Positions 9,197-15,955 of a DNA stretch of 64,000 nucleotides are shown in pieces. The stretch comes from Paenibacillus_AR mesotrionivorans (lineage in GTDB: Bacteria; Bacillota; Bacilli; Paenibacillales; NBRC-103111). The first letter of the stretch is position 1; every line of letters starts with the position of its first letter. The translations under genes were made by a program, and so were the position numbers. The notes under the pieces were generated by a model. It saw nothing but the letters and a program-made list of their open reading frames with translations, was not told where the DNA came from and searched no databases. The stretch spans positions 372,001 to 436,000 of the forward strand of contig NZ_JBJURJ010000002.1 in NCBI RefSeq assembly GCF_046098205.1, written 5' to 3'.

Positions 9197-10537
9197 CTAC
9201 CGGTGGCTGACCAGCAGGGAGATGGCGTCCTCGGCCAGAGTCAGGCCACCCTTGAAACCCGCATACGTCCGGTTCAGCACTACCCGGTTGGTAATGGGAT
9301 AGCTGACTGCCAACAGCGGCACCTTGAACTGCTCCGCCGTGTCCCGTTCCATGACGCTTCCTGCAATAAAACCGGGCAGAAAACCATCGTAATACCGCTG
9401 CCCCTTGGATTGGGGCCATTGGCGGTTTATATGTTTGGCTACGTTGGAGGCATCCGTATCGAAGACCACAGTGGGCTCCAGCCCGGAATGGTAATCCCGG
9501 AAGCCTGCCCGAATATCGTCCTCCTCCTCCGGCAGAAGCGGGTCCGTCACAATGGCAAGCTCCGGCAGCCAGCCCAGATCATCCGCCAGGAACCGGGTTA
9601 AGGCTTGGGCATAGTTGGCATCGCCCACCACCGTGGCATAACGCTGGAAGTCCAGGTCATTGTAGGAATCGGACAGCCGCTGCAAAAAGTCATAATAATA
9701 TTTGCGCTCTCCGGCGATAACCTGCTCCACCTGCTCGGCCGGCACCCCAGCTGCCTCACCCACTTTACGGAGGAAAGCGGAGGTGGCATGGTCGCCAATG
9801 GGGAATTCCGCCGTCAGCCAAGGCACATCATGAACCTCCTGGAAGGTTTGGGCCGCCTCCTGGCCGTATACCCGGGACAGCACAATATTCAAGGAAGCCG
9901 AAGCGGCATAACGGAGATTGTCCATGGTTTCCCCGGTGCCGAAGAAGGTGTTGACCGTTAGACCCAGCTTTTCCAATAGCTCCTTCAGGGTATCGATATT
10001 GCCTTTCCAGAAGACATCCTGCAGGGGCACAATCCCGAACAGATTCACAGTTCCGGCTTTTTTCACCGGCGCGGGCTCCGTAAAATCCCTGAACAGGGCC
10101 GAAAGCACATAATCGTAGCCCTTGTAGGAATTCCCCTTGAAGCTGGTGGTTTCCGTTCCCACCACCGGATGCTCGCCGCCACGGAATTGCTTGACCACCT
10201 GGTTCACATCGTCGCCAATCATCTCCACCATGCAGCCGGTCACCACAAAATATAAATCTCCGTCCATGATACGGATGGTATTCTCAATCTGCTCCGCCAG
10301 CCGTTCCTCGCCGCCGAACACAATATCCCGCTCCGCTACATTGGAGCTGGGCAGAGTTTGGCCGCCGCAATAGCTGCCGCCGTGGTAGCCCGACGCTCCG
10401 GATAAGGCACCGGCCAGATTGCCGCCGCAGCCGGGAGAGGTGTGCAGTATGGGGATCGCCCGGGGAAGGGCCTGGACCGTGCCGATGGCTCCTCCCAGTG
10501 CACAGGTAAACCGGGGTCTTTCAATAACTTTGCTCAT
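9197..10537 (-). CDS. NifK-like subunit of a group IV nitrogenase-like reductase
   Basis: 446 residues of the NifD/K/E/N superfamily. Cys12 (RFTCALGG), Cys37 (SPGCGGN) and Cys102 (VTGCMVEMIGDD) match the three P-cluster cysteines of NifK; Cys57 is extra. The long N-terminal extension of MoFe-protein NifK is missing, as in the nitrogenase-like groups. It would form a heterotetramer with the NifD-like protein. Its ATG overlaps the cysK stop (ATGA), and AGGAGG precedes it within cysK, so CysK and this subunit are translationally coupled. It could be called NifN-like by an automated annotation; the complete P-cluster set and its pairing with a NifD-like protein favour a structural subunit. Confidence 0.82.
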   Translation of the reverse strand: MSKVIERPRFTCALGGAIGTVQALPRAIPILHTSPGCGGNLAGALSGASGYHGGSYCGGQTLPSSNVAERDIVFGGEERLAEQIENTIRIMDGDLYFVVTGCMVEMIGDDVNQVVKQFRGGEHPVVGTETTSFKGNSYKGYDYVLSALFRDFTEPAPVKKAGTVNLFGIVPLQDVFWKGNIDTLKELLEKLGLTVNTFFGTGETMDNLRYAASASLNIVLSRVYGQEAAQTFQEVHDVPWLTAEFPIGDHATSAFLRKVGEAAGVPAEQVEQVIAGERKYYYDFLQRLSDSYNDLDFQRYATVVGDANYAQALTRFLADDLGWLPELAIVTDPLLPEEEDDIRAGFRDYHSGLEPTVVFDTDASNVAKHINRQWPQSKGQRYYDGFLPGFIAGSVMERDTAEQFKVPLLAVSYPITNRVVLNRTYAGFKGGLTLAEDAISLLVSHR

Positions 10538-11481
10538 TTCTGGTTAACCTCCTCCTGAAACAACACGGTTGACAGATAACGTTCCCCCGTATCCGGCAGC
10601 AGTGCCACAATGGTTTTGCCTCTGTTTTCCGGGCGTTTCGCCAGCTGGGCTGCGGCGAACACAGCCGCACCCGAGGAGATGCCTACCAGCAGCCCCTCAT
10701 ACTTGGCCAGCTCCCGGGCGGTTTCCAGCGCTTCATCATTCTTCACTTTATAGATTTCGTCCAGTACATCCAGATTCAGAATCCCCGGCACAAATCCAGC
10801 CCCGATGCCTTGAATCTTATGGGGGCCGGAGGCGCCGCCGGACAGGACGGGCGAGTCATACGGCTCGACGGCGACGATCTGGATATCGGAGCGGCGGGAT
10901 TTCAGCACCTCTCCCACACCCGTTACCGTTCCGCCTGTACCCACCCCGCCCACAAAGATATCCACCTTGCCGTCCGTATCCCGCCAAATTTCCTCTGCGG
11001 TGGTTTTGCGGTGGATGGCCGGATTGGCCGGATTGTTAAATTGCTGCGGCACATAGGAGTTGGGTGTTTGCGCCGCAAGCTCCTCCGCCCGCCGCACAGC
11101 CCCCTTCATCCCCTCCGGGCCGGGGGTTAGCACCAGCTCCGCACCCAGCGCCTTAAGCAGGTTGCGGCGTTCCACGCTCATAGTTTCCGGCATGGTCAGG
11201 ATCAGCCGGTATCCCCGGGAGGCGGCCACAAAAGCCAGACCAATGCCGGTATTGCCGCTGGTGGGTTCGATAATCACTGTATCCTTCCCAAGCAGCCCCT
11301 TCTCCTCCGCATCCTTAATCATGGCATAGCCGATCCGGTCCTTGACGCTCCCCGCCGGATTAAAATATTCCAGCTTGGCGACAAGGGAGGCGGGCAGCCG
11401 TTTGGTGCTGCCGAACCGGCCCAGCTCAAGCAGCGGGGTATTGCCGATCAGATCAGTCAAGCTTCTGGCAATTTTGCTCAT
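10534..11481 (-). CDS. cysK: Cysteine synthase / O-acetylserine sulfhydrylase
   Basis: 315 residues, the usual CysK length. It makes cysteine from O-acetylserine and sulfide with pyridoxal phosphate in the cytoplasm. The PLP Lys is Lys47 (NPAGSVKDRIG), the substrate loop is TSGNTG (74-79), the phosphate-binding loop is GVGTGGTVTG, and the C-terminal SSGAA is present. It lies between the NifH-like and NifK-like genes of the same operon, overlapping the latter by 4 bases. This position is the strongest hint that the reductase releases sulfide (or a thiol) that CysK traps. In Bacillus CysK is also the signalling partner of CymR; see the operator-like site upstream of the operon. Confidence 0.93.
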   Translation of the reverse strand: MSKIARSLTDLIGNTPLLELGRFGSTKRLPASLVAKLEYFNPAGSVKDRIGYAMIKDAEEKGLLGKDTVIIEPTSGNTGIGLAFVAASRGYRLILTMPETMSVERRNLLKALGAELVLTPGPEGMKGAVRRAEELAAQTPNSYVPQQFNNPANPAIHRKTTAEEIWRDTDGKVDIFVGGVGTGGTVTGVGEVLKSRRSDIQIVAVEPYDSPVLSGGASGPHKIQGIGAGFVPGILNLDVLDEIYKVKNDEALETARELAKYEGLLVGISSGAAVFAAAQLAKRPENRGKTIVALLPDTGERYLSTVLFQEEVNQK

Positions 11482-11502
11482 GGGTATTACTCCTCTCGTA
11501 TC

Positions 11503-12381
11503 TTATAAATTCCCTACCGCTTGGGGATTAAGAACGCCGTTTTCCAGCTCCACCAGCTGTTTTCCCCACTTGGCCGCCCACTCCCGCAGCTCACTGACCT
11601 CCAGAGGCGCAGGCACCTTGGATACCTCATGCTCATCAATCTTCCGGGCCAGCTCCTTGTAAATCTTGGCCTGCTGGGAGTCCGGCGCCGCCTCAATGGT
11701 GGTTTTGCCCTGCAGCTCGCTTTGGGTGACGGTTACCGAACGGGGCACATATTCCACCACCTGGGTTTGGGTTTTGGCCACAAAATCATCAATAATATCC
11801 TTGGAATACGGAGCATTGATGGAGTTGCCGATAACGCCGCCCAGCAGCGCGCCACCCGCTTTGGAATATTTGTGAATCCCCTTGAACAGATTGTTGGCGG
11901 CATACACGGCCATAAAGTCGGCGGAGGAAACGGTGAACACATGCTCCGCAATCCCTTCACGGACAGGAACGGCAAAACCGCCGCAAACCACATCACCCAA
12001 TACGTCATAAATCACGTAATCCAGGTCCAGCTCCTCAAACACCTTCTGCTGCTTAAACAGCTCTACGGCGGTAATGATCCCCCTGCCTGCGCAGCCTACA
12101 CCTGGAGCGGGTCCTCCTGCCTCTACGCAATAAATGCCGTTAAAACCCTTGAAAATAACGTCATGGGCTTTTATTTTCGTTTTTTCCCGGAGCGTATCCA
12201 ACACAGTCGGGATATAGTCGCCCCCCCGCAGGGTATTAGTGGAGTCACTTTTGGGGTCGCAGCCGAATTGCATGACCTTATAACCCGCCACCGATAAGGC
12301 GGCGCTGATATTAGAGGTTGTTGTGGATTTGCCGATTCCGCCTTTCCCGTAAATTGCGATCTGCTTCAGTTTTTTTGCCAT
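11503..12381 (-). CDS. NifH-like iron protein (ATP-dependent reductase)
   Basis: 292 residues. The P-loop GKGGIGKST (12-20), the switch region, and both [4Fe-4S] ligand cysteines are present: Cys97 in GVGCAGRG and Cys133 in DVLGDVVCGGFAVP. It would form a homodimer bridged by one cluster and pass electrons to the NifDK-like complex with ATP hydrolysis. The ATG at 12381 is preferred over the in-frame GTG at 12390 because GGGAG is 8 bases away. It is very NifH-like, so a homology search alone may call it nifH; the partners show that it belongs to a nitrogenase-like system. Gene order is nifB-like, nifX-like, this gene, cysK. Confidence 0.9.
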   Translation of the reverse strand: MAKKLKQIAIYGKGGIGKSTTTSNISAALSVAGYKVMQFGCDPKSDSTNTLRGGDYIPTVLDTLREKTKIKAHDVIFKGFNGIYCVEAGGPAPGVGCAGRGIITAVELFKQQKVFEELDLDYVIYDVLGDVVCGGFAVPVREGIAEHVFTVSSADFMAVYAANNLFKGIHKYSKAGGALLGGVIGNSINAPYSKDIIDDFVAKTQTQVVEYVPRSVTVTQSELQGKTTIEAAPDSQQAKIYKELARKIDEHEVSKVPAPLEVSELREWAAKWGKQLVELENGVLNPQAVGNL

Positions 12382-12401
12382 TGCCGCCACTCCCTGTTGG
12401 A

Positions 12402-12749
12402 TTATCGTTTGGTTGTTCCGTTTACATATTTGATCAGCTTATCAATGGCCCGGTCAATCCGGTCGTAGATCTCGAAGGCCTTAATGCCGTGGGAGGCCAG
12501 AACCTTATCTGCTCCGGGACCGATCCGTGCCACCAGGACAAAGCTGCAATCCTGAAGCTCCTTTGCCGAACGGACCAACGTTTCCTCTTGATGCTGCCCC
12601 TGCCCGCATGGGGCCTTCAGCTCCCGGGTTTCCACCAGGCCGTACTCACCATTATCCTGTATCCGGTATATCAGGAATTCTCTATTTTTCCCAAAATGCT
12701 GATTAATTAGGATGCCATCCAGACTGGCTACCGCCACCTGAAATTCCAT
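12402..12749 (-). CDS. NifX/NafY-family cofactor-binding protein (free-standing)
   Basis: 115 residues covering one dinitrogenase iron-molybdenum cofactor domain. The start VAVASLDGILINQHFGKNREFLIYRI is typical (the motif with Asn-Gln-His-Phe-Gly), and the C-terminal half (LVARIGPGADKVLASHGIKAFEI) is the other hallmark. In most NifB proteins this domain is fused to the C-terminus; here it is a separate gene directly downstream of a short NifB. It probably carries or stabilises the NifB product for delivery to the NifDK-like complex. GGAGGAGG is 4 bases from the ATG. It is 18 bp from the nifB-like stop codon. Confidence 0.85.
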   Translation of the reverse strand: MEFQVAVASLDGILINQHFGKNREFLIYRIQDNGEYGLVETRELKAPCGQGQHQEETLVRSAKELQDCSFVLVARIGPGADKVLASHGIKAFEIYDRIDRAIDKLIKYVNGTTKR

Positions 12750-12767
12750 GCTTCCTCCTCCTGTCCG

Positions 12768-13664
12768 TTACCCGTGTGAAAAGGTCTCCGCCACCGGTTT
12801 GTCATACAGCTGGGAGGCCAGGTCCCGTCCGGAGCCGGGGATGCCGCAGGCATCTGCACGGCATTGCTGACAGTGCCGGAATACAGGCAGGTATTGCTCC
12901 GCCGCTTCCCGGGCATCACCAAGCTGGAAACAATCCGGCGCTTCGATATGGCTAAGCTCATGCTGGGGAATAAGAGGGATAATATTGATTAGGGATGCCC
13001 CCGCATCCCGGGTTTGTCTGGCGATTTCGCCGATGTGGCCCTCGTTGATGCCGGGAATCAGCACCGTATTGATCTTGATGGTGATACCCAGTGCGCTGGC
13101 CTTCCGGATACCCGCCAGTTGGGCCCGGATCAGCGTTTCTGCTGCCGCCCTTCCCATAATGAGCTTCCCGTCCAAAGCGATGGAGGAGCAAATCTGCTCC
13201 TGTATAGCCGGTTCAACTCCGTTGACTGTGACGGTTACAGTCTGTACGCCCACGTTGGCGATACGCTCCGCATGCTGCTCCAGCAGAAGCCCGTTGGTGC
13301 TTAAACAATTGATCAGCTCCGGGTAACGCTCATGCACCTGTTCGAATGCCTCCAGCGCATGGGGGGTTGCCAGGGTGTCTCCCGGACCGGCAATCCCGGC
13401 TACAGTAAGCTCCGGACAAAGACGCAGCGCCTTCTCAATGAGAGCATTCACCGCCTCCGGCTTGACCAGCTCCGAGGCCACACCCGGACGGTGCTCGGAT
13501 TTATTGAAGCTGCGCTTGCAAAACTTGCACCGGATGTTGCAGGCAGGGCTGACAGGCAAATGAATCCGCCCGAACTTAAAATGACCTTCCCCGCTGAAGC
13601 AGGGATGCTTGCGCACCAGATGGCCGAACCTTTCCTCCGGCAACGCACTTCCGCAGCTACCCAT
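12768..13664 (-). CDS. NifB-like radical SAM cofactor maturase
   Basis: 298 residues from the ATG at 13664, chosen because GGGAGG is 8 bases upstream; the longer open frame to 13733 runs into the leader terminator. The radical SAM motif is ACNIRCKFCKR (Cys42, Cys46, Cys49), preceded by HPCFSGEGHFKFGRIHLPV and followed by the RPGVASE segment of NifB. It corresponds to the short NifB form without the NifX domain. NifB builds an 8Fe-9S-carbide precursor cluster (NifB-co) from two [4Fe-4S] units and SAM, so the NifDK-like partner may hold such a cluster. It is the first gene of the operon, behind a promoter, a CymR-like dyad and a leader terminator. Confidence 0.9.
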   Translation of the reverse strand: MGSCGSALPEERFGHLVRKHPCFSGEGHFKFGRIHLPVSPACNIRCKFCKRSFNKSEHRPGVASELVKPEAVNALIEKALRLCPELTVAGIAGPGDTLATPHALEAFEQVHERYPELINCLSTNGLLLEQHAERIANVGVQTVTVTVNGVEPAIQEQICSSIALDGKLIMGRAAAETLIRAQLAGIRKASALGITIKINTVLIPGINEGHIGEIARQTRDAGASLINIIPLIPQHELSHIEAPDCFQLGDAREAAEQYLPVFRHCQQCRADACGIPGSGRDLASQLYDKPVAETFSHG

Positions 13665-13737
13665 ATGATGTCCTCCCTTCTTAAATTCCGTTACTGTCCT
13701 GAATGAATGGCTTTTCCCATCCGATACCGGCAAAAAA

Positions 13738-13793
13738 GGCCGAACCCGGCGCCCTTAGTGAGGGTTGCGGAGATTCGGCCTCTGGAAGTCCAG
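13738..13793 (-). terminator. Leader terminator upstream of the nifB-like gene
   Basis: Read on the minus strand, a small hairpin (CTGG-CCAG, 13782-13793) is followed by a stem GGCCGAA/TTCGGCC (13774-13780 with 13738-13744), whose loop contains a second pairing CCCT/AGGG, and then six T residues (13732-13737). It lies between the operon promoter and the first start codon, so it could attenuate the operon. It could equally be the terminator of the chemoreceptor gene upstream. I could not match it to a known riboswitch class. Confidence 0.65.
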
Positions 13794-13805
13794 TCAGCGG
13801 ATATT

Positions 13806-13832
13806 TAATTCATACTTACTTTATCGGAATTA
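13806..13832. promoter_or_regulatory. CymR-like 27-bp dyad (candidate cysteine-responsive operator)
   Basis: TAATTC (13806-13811) and GGAATTA (13826-13832) are inverted and span 27 bp; the right half on the plus strand reads ATCGGAATTA. This resembles the Bacillus/Staphylococcus CymR box, a 27-bp dyad ending in a YGGAATT half-site. It starts 7 bases after the -10 element of the operon promoter, over the expected transcription start, which suits a repressor. Recognition is from memory of the motif, not from a search. Confidence 0.55.
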
Positions 13833-13839
13833 TGCTTAT

Positions 13840-13869
13840 ATCTTACTTTCTTTCGGGCGCTCCCGTCAA
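13840..13869 (-). promoter_or_regulatory. Sigma-A promoter of the nitrogenase-like operon
   Basis: On the minus strand TTGACG (13864-13869) and TAAGAT (13840-13845) are separated by 18 bases. It is the best match in the gap after the chemoreceptor gene and is followed at once by the CymR-like dyad. The resulting leader would be about 170 bases. Confidence 0.55.
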
Positions 13870-13920
13870 TAAGCTGATCCATAGTGTCACTGTACTGTCA
13901 CAAGTGTCCAACACACCCTT

Positions 13921-15687
13921 TTATAGGCTGAACTCGCCCATAACCCGGCTCAAATCCTTGGACTCCTGCTCCAGCCGTTCGGAATAACGGCGGATTTCCT
14001 TCATGGCGGAGACGGTTTCCCCGGCTTGCTCCGCTGCTTTTTTCGAACGGTCGAAGCTCAGATCCGCAATACCCCTCAATCCCTCCGCCTGGCTGACGAT
14101 CTCCTCCGAGCCGGCGAAGGCCTCCTCTACCGCTGCCGACAAATCCGTCATCAACGCCGAAACGGAATCTACCTCGGCAGCAATCTCCTTGAACATTGCT
14201 CCAGCCTCCAGGGCCGATTTCATACCGGCTTCCGCCCCCTGGGCATTGCGCCGCATCTGCTCCGCCGCCTGTTGAGTGCCTCTGCGGAGCAGCTTCACAG
14301 CATCCGCCGCCCGCTCCGAGGACTCCTTGGCCTCCTCCGCCAGCTTCCGCACCTCCTCCGCCACCACAGCGAAGCCTCTTCCATGTTCACCGGCTCGGGC
14401 CGCTTCAATAGAAGCGTTCAACGCCAGGAGATTGGTCTGGCTGGATATCTCCTTGATCAGTCCGGCAATCTCCGATATCCGTGCCGCTTCCTTGTCCAGC
14501 TGCGTCATCTGCTCCGCAGCCTCCTGTACGTCATGGCAGACCGTCTCCATTTCGGCCATAGCCCGTCCAATCACCTGGAGCCCCAGTCCCGCCTGCTCCG
14601 CCGAACGGGTGGAGGCTGACGCAGCGGATTCACCGGAGGCGGCCGTCATGCGGATAGCTGCTGCCATTTCCTGCAGAATACCTGTCATTTGCCCTACCTG
14701 GATGCTTTGGGTCCGGGCGCCCTCGTCAGTTTCATGGACGGCTTGGGAGATGGCCAGCCCTGCGGCTTCCGTGCGCACCGCCTGGTCCAGCAGCACCCGG
14801 GAGGATTGCTCCACCACTGTGGAGGAAGCCGCCAGCCGGTGAATCAGATTCTTCAAGGATTCCAGCATCCGGTCCACAGAACCTCCCAGCTCCCCCAGCT
14901 CATCCTTGCGGGAAATGGCTAACGGCTCCACCCGCAGATCCCCTGCCGCCACCTGCTCCGCCACCCGGGCAATCCGCCGGATGGGAATGGACAGCTGCCG
15001 GGAAATCCACCAGCCTAATGCAGCAGAAAGCACCACCGCCACACCACCCAGCAGCAGAATACTCCGGGATGCTGCCTTCGCACTGGCCTCCACTTGGAGA
15101 GTCACTTCCTTGGCCATGTCCGTGCTGTATTCCGTCAGTTCTTGAATGGCCGTTGCCAGCTTGGCCAGCTGCTCCTGGCCCGCCTCGAAGGGAGGTGCCC
15201 CTTCTGCGGCAGCCGTAGCCGCCCCTCCAGGCACAGCCCCCGCAGCTCCCGGCTGTCCTCCCGCTCCTCGGTTGGCCATTTCCTGCAAAACCGGCACCAT
15301 ATCCTCCGTATATTGAGTAAGCGCGGCCTCAATCGTAGTCAGAAGCTCCTGGGATTTAGCATCCAAATCCCTCTGTTTGATGGTATCCAGAAGCCCTGTC
15401 AGCTGAGTCCGCTGATTCTCCATAGCTGCAGCAATTTGCTCCTGGCGGTCTGCCGCAGATGCCCCCGAATATTGCATCAGCCCCTTCTCCATGCCACTGC
15501 TGGCATTTTGCAGCTGGATCAAGGCCGCAATAGGCACCACCGTATTCTCATACATCGCGTTCATATCCCGTGCCGCCACATGGAGCTTCTGAAACCCGAT
15601 CCCTCCCGTCAACAGCAGCATGACAATCATCAGCCCTACCAAAAACCCCATTTTCTGCGATGTCTTCCGGTTGGCAAACCAGTTCAT
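13921..15687 (-). CDS. Methyl-accepting chemotaxis protein
   Basis: 588 residues from the ATG at 15687 (AGGAGG 9 bases upstream; the longer open frame to 15753 lacks a ribosome site). Layout: a short cytoplasmic start, membrane segment 1 (about 14-34), an extracellular four-helix-type sensor of roughly 150 residues with a Gly/Ala/Pro-rich insert (GAGGQPGAAGAVPGG), membrane segment 2 (about 195-215), HAMP (SIPIRRIARVAEQVAAGDL), and a signalling domain with the conserved hairpin tip (EISSQTNLLALNASIEAARAGEHGRGFAVVAEEVRKLAE). It reports an external signal to CheA. It precedes the nitrogenase-like operon on the same strand; whether it senses the same compound is speculation. Confidence 0.92.
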   Translation of the reverse strand: MNWFANRKTSQKMGFLVGLMIVMLLLTGGIGFQKLHVAARDMNAMYENTVVPIAALIQLQNASSGMEKGLMQYSGASAADRQEQIAAAMENQRTQLTGLLDTIKQRDLDAKSQELLTTIEAALTQYTEDMVPVLQEMANRGAGGQPGAAGAVPGGAATAAAEGAPPFEAGQEQLAKLATAIQELTEYSTDMAKEVTLQVEASAKAASRSILLLGGVAVVLSAALGWWISRQLSIPIRRIARVAEQVAAGDLRVEPLAISRKDELGELGGSVDRMLESLKNLIHRLAASSTVVEQSSRVLLDQAVRTEAAGLAISQAVHETDEGARTQSIQVGQMTGILQEMAAAIRMTAASGESAASASTRSAEQAGLGLQVIGRAMAEMETVCHDVQEAAEQMTQLDKEAARISEIAGLIKEISSQTNLLALNASIEAARAGEHGRGFAVVAEEVRKLAEEAKESSERAADAVKLLRRGTQQAAEQMRRNAQGAEAGMKSALEAGAMFKEIAAEVDSVSALMTDLSAAVEEAFAGSEEIVSQAEGLRGIADLSFDRSKKAAEQAGETVSAMKEIRRYSERLEQESKDLSRVMGEFSL

Positions 15688-15955
15688 ATCCCGACGCCTC
15701 CTGTATGTATGCCTGATCTTTCCATATGCGATGGACCAAGCATACCCCGGCAATATGAGAAGGAACTGAAGCCAAGCTTAAAGGTTGCTGAATTCACCAG
15801 GAACCTGAATTTGCCCCTGCCCATAAGATAGTGGAGGGAGTTTTTACCGATGCATACCTGCTCCGCTCTCAAAAATTTTTTCCGCCGCTTCCGGTTTTTT
15901 CTTGCAATTTTTGCCCATCATTGTAATAGTAGATTCATAGAAGGGAAGTGATGAC

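Noticed and set aside
13700..13835. A SAM-I (S-box) riboswitch before the nifB-like gene
   Set aside because: Only a GCAACC...GGGCGCC segment and a terminator resemble it; the P1/P2 and kink-turn elements are missing.
3995..13869. A genuine nitrogen-fixation operon
   Set aside because: Paenibacillus nif operons carry nifE, nifN, hesA and nifV with nifBHDK; these are absent, and cysK and a sulfonate-type importer are present instead. The cofactor-site His also appears replaced.
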